Shown here one piece after another: positions 1 through 6,207 of a stretch of DNA of 9,080 nt; the stretch's first letter is position 1; every line of letters starts with the position of its first letter. Location: the NCBI GenBank assembly GCA_016282215.1, contig JAEEKC010000198.1, positions 1 through 9,080 of the forward strand, given 5' to 3'. Under the pieces are notes generated by a model that saw nothing but the letters and a program-made list of their open reading frames with translations, was not told where the DNA came from and did no database searches. The DNA is from Lachnospiraceae bacterium (GTDB taxonomy: Bacteria > Bacillota > Clostridia > Lachnospirales > Lachnospiraceae). The position numbers and the translations under genes were made by a program.

Positions 1-228
1 AGCGCCATCCCTTTTCCAGATCACAATCCGGATACTGTCGCTTTGCTGCGTGCGAAAAAGTGTCGTGAGATACTTTCTTTTCCCGCATTTGGCTTTGATC
101 CGCCAGCCCTGCCTTTCATTTTCTTCCTGCCGGTTTTCGCCCTGCCAGTCAAAACAAAGGAACACCTCATTGTCGCCATCAATAATGCCGCCGGCTCCTC
201 CGATCACCACACCCATCATCTGTTCCAT
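1..228 (-). CDS. Hypothetical protein, N-terminal 76 residues (runs off the left edge)
   Basis: An open minus-strand frame begins at an ATG (226-228) and stays open for exactly 76 codons to the window edge. A GGAGG ribosome binding site (234-238) lies 5 nt upstream of the ATG, and this decides the start over the in-frame ATGs at codons 4 and 5. The product begins MEQMMGVVIGGAGGIIDGDN, a small hydrophobic and glycine-rich start. It continues as a charged soluble sequence with FLCFDWQG around residues 23-30, an acidic/polar stretch (ENRQEENERQ) and a basic stretch with KAKCGKRK around 45-52. I see no signal peptide and no motif that I can assign to a family. The gene follows the RNase J-like gene on the same strand after a 115-nt gap with no clear terminator, so cotranscription is possible. 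The coding call rests on the Shine-Dalgarno sequence plus the open frame; the function is unknown. Confidence 0.6.
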   Translation of the reverse strand, partial: MEQMMGVVIGGAGGIIDGDNEVFLCFDWQGENRQEENERQGWRIKAKCGKRKYLTTLFRTQQSDSIRIVIWKRDGA

Positions 229-326
229 ATCGCCCTCCGGAATTATACCTTCGTTTTATCATGCCGGATTTTACACTGCCTCTATTCAAACGTGTTTCCG
301 ACTCTATCGTAACAATTTACTGATTC

Positions 327-360
327 AGTATAGTATAGCACAGCTATTCCGGCATTGTGA
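327..360 (-). promoter_or_regulatory. Possible weak promoter for the left-edge gene
   Basis: On the minus strand an extended -10 reads TGC-TATACT (340-332), with a second overlapping TATACT at 332-327. It lies just past the stop of the RNase J-like gene. At a 17-bp spacing the -35 would be the poor TCACAA (355-360); a better TTGTCA (358-363) is too far away at 20 bp. This would give a leader of about 95 nt for the gene starting at 228. The remainder of 229-343 shows no terminator hairpin. Only the extended -10 makes this plausible. Confidence 0.3.
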
Positions 361-1741
361 CAATTCGCTGCCGCAGTTCCGGCTTTATGGGCAGCGTCTT
401 AAAATCATCTGCGCACTCAGTATGCATCGGATAGATCTTATCCTGCGGATCCACTGCGTTGATGACATCGGCAAGCATCTGCACAGCTGCGTGTCCGCTT
501 GTATGCAGGTGCTTTACTAAAACGCCCTTTTCTTCCTGCCTGCGAAGGAAGTCTATCCATGCATCTTTTTTCGCTTTATTGACTGTCTTTTCTCCGTTTT
601 TACCGATGCGGTATTCCTGCACATAGCCATCCCACATCGAATAGATTAAAACCGGCATCTCATCGATCCGTCCGGCCTTATAAGCATCGATAAACATATC
701 GATGTATTTCCCGTAAAAATCTTCCGGCTTGATCACGGCAAGAAAACCAAATTTCTCCATCATTTCACGCCTCGTCATGGGTACCTTTTTTTTCTGCCCG
801 GGCGGAATGGTGTCCATATCCAAAAGCCTGGCTACTCGTTCAAATTTATACACATCGGTAAAACTTCCGGCTGTCTTTGTAAACAACTCCAACTGCTTTC
901 TGAAATATTCGCTGTAAACATAAATATATCTGCCGTAACGGCGGTTTGTCATCTGCGCAGCCTGATAAAAACTCGCCAGAGAATCCAGATTCGTGGAGGA
1001 ACAGATCAAAAAAGCATACTTATGCTGATACAAAAATCTTGCTGCCTGCATCTGCATTTCGGTTTCAGATAAAACCTCTTCATCGGAACGGCTCATCATC
1101 GTACCTTCTATCACCAGAGTATCAACCTTACGTTTTCCAAACTCGTGAATATAAGATTCGATCAATGGCATCATTACTTTGCCGCGTCTTCCGTGGCCTC
1201 TGAAATCACCCGTGTGAAGGATCCTGTATTTTCCGTCAGGTCTTTCGGCATCCGCCGCTTCGATCAGAAACATATATGCATCATAAGCAGAGTGATCCAC
1301 GCTGTATGGCTCAACTTGAAAACCTGGCAGATGAACCGTTTCATAGCATCTTCCTTGGCGCCGAAACACCTTCACTCTTTTATCTTCTTTGAGCAATGCG
1401 ACTTGCTGTCTGTGATCCTCAGCATCATCAACTCTATCACTTTTTCCCAATGCCTCATGAATATTGATCATGACCTGCCTTGCCGTGGAACCCATGTAAA
1501 TCGGGATATTCTTCGGGATTTCCATCAGTCTGCCGGCATGATCACCATGATAATGGGTAAAAAAGACCGCATCTACAGGTTTTTCTTCCCATGGATACTG
1601 AAAATCCTTCTGCTTATCACTGCCCGGAAGTGAAGAACCATAATCTATCATAATACGGTGTATGTCACCTTCATACTCCGTCGAAATAACCGTAACGCAT
1701 CCGCCGATCTGATTTCCCCGAAAAATCCTGATGTCTGTCAT
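344..1741 (-). CDS. beta-CASP metallo-beta-lactamase-fold protein, RNase J-like ribonuclease
   Basis: This is a 465-residue soluble protein with no signal peptide. Metallo-beta-lactamase metal-site motifs are present in order: HYHGDH (H63, H65, D67, H68), a histidine in SVDHSAYD (H150) and HTGDFR (D179). These are followed by beta-CASP features: an acidic residue in VIEGTMM (E212), CSSTN near 248-251, HTSGHA (H413, H417) and PMHTE (H440). This arrangement is typical of RNase J and related nucleic-acid hydrolases, so an RNase role in RNA decay or maturation is inferred. At 465 residues it is shorter than typical RNase J (about 555 residues) and seems to lack the RNase J C-terminal domain, so it is more likely a paralogue than the main RNase J. 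The ATG at 1741 is preceded by GGAGGGG (1745-1751), a good ribosome binding site. A TATAAA (1765-1770) upstream could be a -10, but no good -35 accompanies it. The neighbours are the tRNA-Arg unit upstream and an unknown gene downstream. Confidence 0.88.
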   Translation of the reverse strand: MTDIRIFRGNQIGGCVTVISTEYEGDIHRIMIDYGSSLPGSDKQKDFQYPWEEKPVDAVFFTHYHGDHAGRLMEIPKNIPIYMGSTARQVMINIHEALGKSDRVDDAEDHRQQVALLKEDKRVKVFRRQGRCYETVHLPGFQVEPYSVDHSAYDAYMFLIEAADAERPDGKYRILHTGDFRGHGRRGKVMMPLIESYIHEFGKRKVDTLVIEGTMMSRSDEEVLSETEMQMQAARFLYQHKYAFLICSSTNLDSLASFYQAAQMTNRRYGRYIYVYSEYFRKQLELFTKTAGSFTDVYKFERVARLLDMDTIPPGQKKKVPMTRREMMEKFGFLAVIKPEDFYGKYIDMFIDAYKAGRIDEMPVLIYSMWDGYVQEYRIGKNGEKTVNKAKKDAWIDFLRRQEEKGVLVKHLHTSGHAAVQMLADVINAVDPQDKIYPMHTECADDFKTLPIKPELRQRIVTMPE

Positions 1742-1816
1742 ATGCCCCTCCGTTTACAAAATGTTTTATAGAAATTATCTGACCGTTAGACATGGTTTTT
1801 TGCGCATAAAGAAAGC

Positions 1817-1851
1817 CGAACCCTCGGGTTCGTGTCCGCACGGACACGAAC
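1817..1851. repeat. Two overlapping, mutually exclusive palindromes downstream of tRNA-Arg
   Basis: One inverted repeat has 7-bp arms CGAACCC (1817-1823) and GGGTTCG (1826-1832). A second has 11-bp arms (1828-1838 and 1841-1851), perfectly complementary around CA; a realistic fold is a 10-bp stem with a 4-nt loop. They share positions 1828-1832, so an RNA could form only one at a time. On the minus strand the smaller hairpin is followed by CTTTCTTT, which could act as a weak second terminator behind the tRNA terminator. They lie between the tRNA and the start region of the RNase J-like gene. Backup termination, or structure in the leader of that gene, are both possible; neither is shown. Confidence 0.6.
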
Positions 1852-1890
1852 AAAAAACAGGACCGGGCTTCATGCACTGTCCTGTTTTTT
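1852..1890 (-). terminator. Rho-independent terminator of tRNA-Arg (symmetrical, could work both ways)
   Basis: A perfect 12-bp inverted repeat joins 1852-1863 (AAAAAACAGGAC) and 1879-1890 (GTCCTGTTTTTT), with a 15-nt loop. On the minus strand the CAGGAC/GTCCTG core is followed by six U residues. The stem begins 5 nt beyond the tRNA discriminator base, as expected for a tRNA transcription unit. The A and T tracts make it structurally bidirectional, but no plus-strand gene ends here. Confidence 0.85.
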
Positions 1891-1895
1891 ATTCG

Positions 1896-1969
1896 CGTGC
1901 GCGAAAGGATTCGAACCCTCGACCTTCTGGTCCGTAGCCAGACGCTCTATCCAGCTGAGCTACGCGCAC
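1896..1969 (-). tRNA. tRNA-Arg (anticodon ACG)
   Basis: A complete 74-nt cloverleaf can be folded on the minus strand. The acceptor stem pairs GTGCGCG (1969-1963) with CGCGCAC (1903-1897), with G as discriminator base (1896). The D stem is GCTC/GAGC. The anticodon stem TCTGG/CCAGA encloses the loop CTACGGA (1937-1931), giving anticodon ACG at 1935-1933. The T arm contains GGTTCGAATCC with G-T pairs in the outer stem. The 3' CCA is not encoded. After deamination of A34 to inosine it would read CGU, CGC and CGA arginine codons. It has its own promoter upstream and terminator downstream, so it forms a single-gene unit between prfB and the RNase J-like gene. Confidence 0.96.
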
Positions 1970-2002
1970 AATTATGAAATTGCATGACCTGCAACAAACG
2001 CT

Positions 2003-2031
2003 ATTGTACAACGGATAACGCCTGCTGTCAA
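2003..2031 (-). promoter_or_regulatory. Sigma-A promoter of tRNA-Arg
   Basis: On the minus strand a perfect -35 TTGACA (2031-2026) is followed by a 17-bp spacer and the -10 TACAAT (2008-2003). Transcription would start near 1996, about 27 nt before the mature tRNA 5' end. The promoter lies in the 80-bp gap after the prfB stop codon. Its near-consensus sequence fits a strongly expressed stable RNA. Confidence 0.88.
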
Positions 2032-2049
2032 GAACTTTCTCTCAGCCAA

Positions 2050-3183
2050 TTAATCGTCCTGAACATTTCTCGGTTTTTCACCGTCTGCATGCCAGCGCAG
2101 ATAGGCATTGATGAATTTATCCAGTGCGCCGTCCAAAACGGCATCTGCATTGCTGTTTTCCTCACCTGTCCGGAGATCCTTCACCAGTTTATAAGGCTGG
2201 AGGAAGTAGGAACGGATCTGGGATCCCCATGCGATATCCTTGAGCTGTCCCTGAATATCGGAAAGCTTTTCGGCATGGGCTTCCTGCTTGAGCATAAAGA
2301 GTTTTGCTTTCAGCATCTGCATGGCCTTGTCTTTATTCTGGAACTGGCTTCTTTCATTCTGGCATTGTACCACTATGCCTGTGGGCAAGTGGGTGATACG
2401 GATCGCAGAAGATGTTTTGTTGATGTGCTGTCCGCCGGCACCGCTGCTTCGATAGGTATCGATCCTCAGGTCTTTATCTTCGATCTCGATATCGGGTGCA
2501 TCTTCGATTTCCGGCATAACGTCAAGAGATACAAATGAGGTTTGCCGCTTTCCCTGTGCATTAAAAGGTGAGATCCGCACAAGGCGGTGAATGCCTTTTT
2601 CAGATTTCAGAAGACCAAAGGCATTGGTGCCGTTCACCTGGAAGGTGACGGATTTGATCCCGGCTTCTTCGCCTTCCAGAAAATCCAGTTCTTCCACGGA
2701 AAAACCTTTTCTCTCAGCCCAGTGGGTATACATGCGATACAACATGCTGCACCAGTCGCAGCTCTCGGTACCGCCCGCACCGGCGTTGAGACGCAGGATC
2801 GCATTATTGGCATCGTATTCTTCGGAAAGCAGTTTTTTCATGCGGATATTTTCCAGCTTATCCTGCAAGTCCGCAAATTCATTTTTTGCTTCCTCGGCAA
2901 TCTCCGGATCTTCCGCTTCATTTCCCATCTCGATCAGGGTTTCAATATCTTCATATTGCTGCGTCAGGTCCGATGCTGCAGCCACATCATCCTTTAACTC
3001 CTTTAAGAGTTTGGTCTTTTTCTGTGCCGCCTCTGCATCGTTCCAAAAATCCGGCGCTTCCATTTCGCGCTCTAGTTCTTCGATGCGCTGGGATTTGGAA
3101 ACCACGTCAAGGGAAGCCTTCGCTTCCGCAAGGGCTTCCTGAGTATTAGCTAAATCGATTTTTAATTGGTCAAGTTCTACCAT
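2050..3183 (-). CDS. prfB: Peptide chain release factor 2 (RF2), without programmed frameshift
   Basis: RF2 recognises UGA and UAA stop codons in the ribosomal A site and triggers peptide release. The 377-residue product has the RF2 stop-recognition tripeptide SPF (205-207) and the catalytic GGQ loop (250-252, in SSGAGGQHINKT). A long coiled-coil N-terminal region covers about residues 1-115. The C-terminal RGWGSQIRSY-like RF signature appears as WGSQIRSYFLQPYK. The ATG at 3183 is preceded by AAGGA (3191-3195) at 7 nt. Most bacterial prfB genes carry an in-frame UGA near codon 26 that requires a +1 frameshift. Here codons 25-26 read CTT GAC (3111-3106), so the frame is continuous and autoregulation by that route is absent. 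It lies 155 bp downstream of secA on the same strand and has no promoter that I can recognise, so it is probably cotranscribed with secA. Confidence 0.97.
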   Translation of the reverse strand: MVELDQLKIDLANTQEALAEAKASLDVVSKSQRIEELEREMEAPDFWNDAEAAQKKTKLLKELKDDVAAASDLTQQYEDIETLIEMGNEAEDPEIAEEAKNEFADLQDKLENIRMKKLLSEEYDANNAILRLNAGAGGTESCDWCSMLYRMYTHWAERKGFSVEELDFLEGEEAGIKSVTFQVNGTNAFGLLKSEKGIHRLVRISPFNAQGKRQTSFVSLDVMPEIEDAPDIEIEDKDLRIDTYRSSGAGGQHINKTSSAIRITHLPTGIVVQCQNERSQFQNKDKAMQMLKAKLFMLKQEAHAEKLSDIQGQLKDIAWGSQIRSYFLQPYKLVKDLRTGEENSNADAVLDGALDKFINAYLRWHADGEKPRNVQDD

Positions 3184-3203
3184 AACACTATCCTTTATAC
3201 TGA

Positions 3204-3303
3204 CCCCTCATCAGTCAGCTTCGCTGACAGCCGTCTCGCCTGCCGGCTCGGTCCTCGCTGGACAAGCGCCACCGGCGCTTAGCGACCCCCAGGGGGAAGC
3301 CTT
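3204..3303. repeat. Hairpin-rich intergenic element between secA and prfB
   Basis: About 100 bp of non-coding DNA can form several compact stems: GTCAGC/GCTGAC (3214-3219 with 3223-3228), AGCCG/CGGCT (3229-3233 with 3244-3248), GTCC/GGAC (3251-3254 with 3260-3263), and AAGCGCC/GGCGCTT (3264-3270 with 3274-3280). CCCCC (3286-3290) lies directly before AGGGGG (3291-3296). CCCCT at the left boundary (3204-3208) can instead pair with AGGGG (3291-3295), closing the whole element. Ends of the type CCCCTCA...GGGGGAAGCC resemble, from memory, short palindromic elements scattered through gut Firmicutes intergenic regions; this is not verified. The right end has a T5 tract (3302-3306) on the plus strand. 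On the secA-prfB transcript it would be a strongly folded spacer that ends about 8 nt before the prfB ribosome binding site. Confidence 0.6.
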
Positions 3304-3338
3304 TTTCTCTATCACGGTCGATCCGGTTATCCGCTCTG

Positions 3339-5915
3339 TCACGAATTCGCAGCCACTCTGCCGTGACAGTTCTTGTACTTTTTGCCGCTTCCGCAAGGGC
3401 AGGGGGAATTCGGGTAAATCTTTGCATTTTCACGCCGGACGGGACCTCTCTGGACGGTATCATCCTTATTGGTTCCGGTCACCTTGGCAACTTCTTCTCT
3501 TTCTACCTTCTGTTCGATCTTGACACGGAACAGCAGTTTGATCGTATCTTCTCTGATGGCATCCGTCATCTCATCAAACATATCATAACCTGCCATCTTG
3601 TACTCTACGAGGGGATCGCGCTGTCCATAGGACTGCAGACCCACGCCCTGGCGCAGCTGGTCCATATCATCGATATGTGCCATCCACTTCCGGTCAATGA
3701 CTTTGAGCAGGATCACGCGCTCCACTTCACGGATGGCTTCCGGCGAAGGGAATTCCATTTCCTTGCTTTCATAGAGTTTTACTGCCTGCTCCTTGAGCAT
3801 ATGCTTAAACTCGTTTTTCTTGATATTCTTCACGTCAGGATGAATGACTGCCTGGATCGGGATGATGGGAAGAAGCAGCTGATTCAGTTCTGCCAGATCC
3901 CAGTCCTCGCTCTTTTTATCATCGGAAATACAGGTATCAACGGAAACTTCCACCGTATCTGCGATCATCTTGTAGATCACGTCACGCATGCTTTCTCCGT
4001 CCAGTACTCTGCGGCGCTCTGCGTAGATGATCTCGCGCTGCTCATTCATAACCTGATCATACTCGAGCAGGTTTTTACGGATACCGAAGTTGTTATTCTC
4101 GATCTTCTTCTGTGCACTTTCGATGGCGTTTGTCAGCATCTTATGCTCGATCTGCTGGCCTTCCTCGATGCCGAGCGCATTGAACATGGTCATCATGCGG
4201 TCCGAGCCGAAGAGTCTCATCAGATCGTCTTCAAGTGAGATATAAAAACGTGACTCACCGGGATCGCCCTGACGACCGGAACGACCGCGGAGCTGATTGT
4301 CAATACGGCGGGATTCGTGACGTTCCGTACCGATGATCTTCAGTCCGCCTGCTGCCTTGGATTCATCATCCAGTTTGATATCCGTACCACGGCCGGCCAT
4401 GTTGGTGGCGATGGTCACGGCTCCGTGAACACCGGCCTGCGCTACGATCTCAGCCTCGAGCTCATGGAACTTGGCATTCAGCACCTTGTGCTGGATCCCT
4501 TCTTTGGTGAGCATCTTGGAAAGCAGCTCACTGGTCTCAATGGTGATGGTGCCGACCAGAACCGGCTGTCCTTTCGCATGCGCTTCTTTTACGGCATCCA
4601 CGACCGCTTTGAATTTTTCCTTCTTGGTCTTATATACCACGTCCTCCAAATCCTGACGGATGACAGGCATGTTGGTCGGGATCTCGATAACATCCATTCC
4701 ATAGATGTCACGGAATTCCTTTTCCTCCGTGAGGGCGGTACCGGTCATGCCGGCTTTTTTCTCAAATTTATTAAAGAAGTTCTGGAAGGTGATGGTCGCA
4801 AGTGTCTTGCTCTCTCTTTTTACCTTCACATGCTCCTTTGCCTCGATGGCCTGATGCAGACCGTCGGAATAACGGCGGCCCGGCATGATACGGCCGGTGA
4901 ATTCATCAACGATATAAACCTGATCGTCTTTGACTACGTAGTCCTGATCACGGAACATCAGGTTATGGGCACGCAGCGCCAGGATGATGTTGTGCTGGAT
5001 TTCAAGGTTCTCGGGATCAGCCAGGTTCTCGATCTGGAAAAAGCGTTCCACCTTGGTCACACCTTCTGCAGTCAGGTTCAGGATCTTGTCTTTTTCATTG
5101 ACGATAAAATCGCCGTCCTCTTCCTGCTCGACACCCATCATGATATCCAGCTTGCTCTGCTCTTCCTGATCCTTGCCTCGCTTTAACTGTCTTGCAAGGA
5201 TATCGCAGGCTTCATACAACTTTGTGGATTTTCCACTCTGGCCGGAAATGATCAGCGGCGTTCTCGCCTCGTCGATCAAAACCGAGTCCACCTCGTCGAT
5301 GATGGCATAATGAAGGGAACGCTGTACCAGCTGTTCCTTATAGATCACCATGTTGTCACGCAGGTAATCGAAACCAAGTTCGTTGTTTGTCACATAGGTG
5401 ATATCGCAATTATAAGCCTGGCGGCGCTCATCCTTTTCCATGTGATTGAGGACAACGCCTACCTTCAGTCCCAGAAATTCATGGATCTTGCCCATCCACT
5501 CCGCATCACGTTTTGCCAGGTAATCATTGACGGTGACGATGCAGACACCTTTTCCTTCCAATGCATTCAGATAAGCCGGCAGCGTGGAAACCAGGGTTTT
5601 TCCTTCACCGGTACGCATCTCTGCGATACGTCCCTGATGGAGGATGATACCGCCGATGAGCTGCACCCTGTAGTGCTTCATATTCAAAACACGATCTCCG
5701 GCTTCCCTGACTACCGCATATGCTTCCGGCAGCAGGTCATCCAAAGTCTCGCCATCAGCGAAACGCTGCTTAAACTCCGCTGTTTTCGCCCTGAGCTCTT
5801 CATCAGTCAGCGATTGCATCTTCTCATCCAGGCTCTCGATCTTCTGCACGATCGGCTCGATCCTCTTGAGCTCACGTTCGGAATGTGTGCCGAATACTTT
5901 TTCTACTAATTTCAT
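3339..5915 (-). CDS. secA: Protein translocase ATPase subunit SecA
   Basis: SecA is the ATPase motor that pushes unfolded preproteins through the SecYEG channel; it is cytosolic and peripherally membrane-bound. The 858-residue product is full length for the family (B. subtilis about 841, E. coli 901). Visible features in order are the Walker A loop MRTGEGKT (100-107), the DEVD box (207-210) followed by SVLIDEARTPLIISG, the second nucleotide-binding domain with TNMAGRGTDIKL and LRGRSGRQGDPGESRF, and the helical wing/scaffold region. The C-terminal SEC-C zinc motif has ligands C839, C841, C850 and H851. The ATG at 5915 has an AGAGGA ribosome binding site (AGGA at 5922-5925) with 6 nt spacing. 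A strong promoter lies about 110 bp upstream and an attenuator-like hairpin sits in the leader. prfB follows, as in Bacillus. No truncation or missing motif is seen. Confidence 0.98.
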   Translation of the reverse strand: MKLVEKVFGTHSERELKRIEPIVQKIESLDEKMQSLTDEELRAKTAEFKQRFADGETLDDLLPEAYAVVREAGDRVLNMKHYRVQLIGGIILHQGRIAEMRTGEGKTLVSTLPAYLNALEGKGVCIVTVNDYLAKRDAEWMGKIHEFLGLKVGVVLNHMEKDERRQAYNCDITYVTNNELGFDYLRDNMVIYKEQLVQRSLHYAIIDEVDSVLIDEARTPLIISGQSGKSTKLYEACDILARQLKRGKDQEEQSKLDIMMGVEQEEDGDFIVNEKDKILNLTAEGVTKVERFFQIENLADPENLEIQHNIILALRAHNLMFRDQDYVVKDDQVYIVDEFTGRIMPGRRYSDGLHQAIEAKEHVKVKRESKTLATITFQNFFNKFEKKAGMTGTALTEEKEFRDIYGMDVIEIPTNMPVIRQDLEDVVYKTKKEKFKAVVDAVKEAHAKGQPVLVGTITIETSELLSKMLTKEGIQHKVLNAKFHELEAEIVAQAGVHGAVTIATNMAGRGTDIKLDDESKAAGGLKIIGTERHESRRIDNQLRGRSGRQGDPGESRFYISLEDDLMRLFGSDRMMTMFNALGIEEGQQIEHKMLTNAIESAQKKIENNNFGIRKNLLEYDQVMNEQREIIYAERRRVLDGESMRDVIYKMIADTVEVSVDTCISDDKKSEDWDLAELNQLLLPIIPIQAVIHPDVKNIKKNEFKHMLKEQAVKLYESKEMEFPSPEAIREVERVILLKVIDRKWMAHIDDMDQLRQGVGLQSYGQRDPLVEYKMAGYDMFDEMTDAIREDTIKLLFRVKIEQKVEREEVAKVTGTNKDDTVQRGPVRRENAKIYPNSPCPCGSGKKYKNCHGRVAANS

Positions 5916-5993
5916 TTTACTTCCTCTATTACTAGTTTATTCACAGTCCTGCAGACATCTCACAATCCCGCAGGTGCTATGCAAGTGCGCAGC

Positions 5994-6016
5994 AAAAAAA
6001 CGTCCCTTTTCGGAAC
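5994..6016 (-). terminator. Terminator-like hairpin in the secA leader (possible attenuator)
   Basis: On the minus strand GTTCC (6016-6012) can pair with GGGAC (6006-6002) around the loop GAAAA; the stem has five pairs including one G-U. One base later comes a run of seven T (6000-5994). The structure begins only about 5 nt after the predicted secA start point. The stem is short, so this would be at best a weak terminator or pause site. It could instead be a fortuitous T-tract. Confidence 0.35.
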
Positions 6017-6027
6017 AGACTTTGATT

Positions 6028-6056
6028 ATTTTAACAGATTTCGCATTCTCTTTCAA
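6028..6056 (-). promoter_or_regulatory. Sigma-A promoter of secA (-prfB)
   Basis: On the minus strand -35 TTGAAA (6056-6051), a 17-bp spacer and -10 TAAAAT (6033-6028) are present. TGT directly before the -10 makes it an extended -10. Transcription would start near 6021, giving a leader of about 105 nt before the secA ATG. It stands back to back with the promoter of the cellobiose phosphorylase gene, the two -35 boxes being about 40 bp apart. Confidence 0.8.
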
Positions 6057-6093
6057 GCAATTATCGGATTTTGTGCGAATTTCCCCGTGATAC

Positions 6094-6121
6094 TTGAATT
6101 ATCCCGCATTTTTGGTATAAT
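6094..6121 (+). promoter_or_regulatory. Sigma-A promoter of the cellobiose phosphorylase gene
   Basis: -35 TTGAAT (6094-6099), a 16-bp spacer and a perfect -10 TATAAT (6116-6121) are present. TGG immediately upstream of the -10 forms an extended -10. Transcription would start near 6128-6130 and leave a leader of about 80 nt. The start-point region holds an inverted repeat (6131-6142) that could be an operator. Confidence 0.85.
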
Positions 6122-6130
6122 CAATTCTAT

Positions 6131-6142
6131 AACGAAATCGTT
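6131..6142. promoter_or_regulatory. Possible repressor operator at the start of the cellobiose phosphorylase transcript
   Basis: A perfect inverted repeat AACGA-AA-TCGTT lies at about +2 to +14 relative to the predicted start. Read on the other strand it contains AAACGATTTC, which matches the core of cre/LacI-GalR-type sites, but the outer positions do not fit the cre consensus. A sugar-responsive repressor bound here would block initiation. Location and symmetry are the only support. Confidence 0.35.
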
Positions 6143-6171
6143 TGAGCGGCAGCCGAAAAAAGGCCGGCTCA
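6143..6171 (+). other. Hairpin in the 5' leader of the cellobiose phosphorylase mRNA
   Basis: TGAGCGGC (6143-6150) can pair with GCC-G-GCTCA (6163-6171), an 8-bp stem with one bulged G and a 12-nt loop rich in A. No U-tract follows, so it is not a terminator. It ends 20 nt before the Shine-Dalgarno sequence. It may stabilise the 5' end of the transcript; no riboswitch class is recognised. Confidence 0.35.
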
Positions 6172-6207
6172 GACAAACAAAAAACATGTATAGGAGGATG
6201 GTTACCT

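Noticed and set aside
242..247. Perfect TATAAT on the minus strand near the left-edge gene
   Set aside because: A start 7 nt downstream would fall inside the Shine-Dalgarno sequence, and no -35 lies at a suitable spacing.
43..520. Plus-strand frames of 89 and 156 codons at the left end
   Set aside because: They overlap the start of the minus-strand left-edge gene and the end of the RNase J-like gene, and neither has a convincing ribosome binding site or family resemblance.
3363..5909. Several 199-291-codon plus-strand frames opposite secA
   Set aside because: They are shadows of the secA reading frame, with no supporting domains and no plausible start signals.
5941..5958. Five-codon mini-ORF (MSAGL) in the secA leader as a SecM-like sensor
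   Set aside because: It is too short for an arrest peptide and has no clear ribosome binding site.
6142..6207. TTG start adding 22 residues to the cellobiose phosphorylase
   Set aside because: The extension contains the gene's own Shine-Dalgarno sequence and leader hairpin, and family proteins begin at the downstream MKFG.
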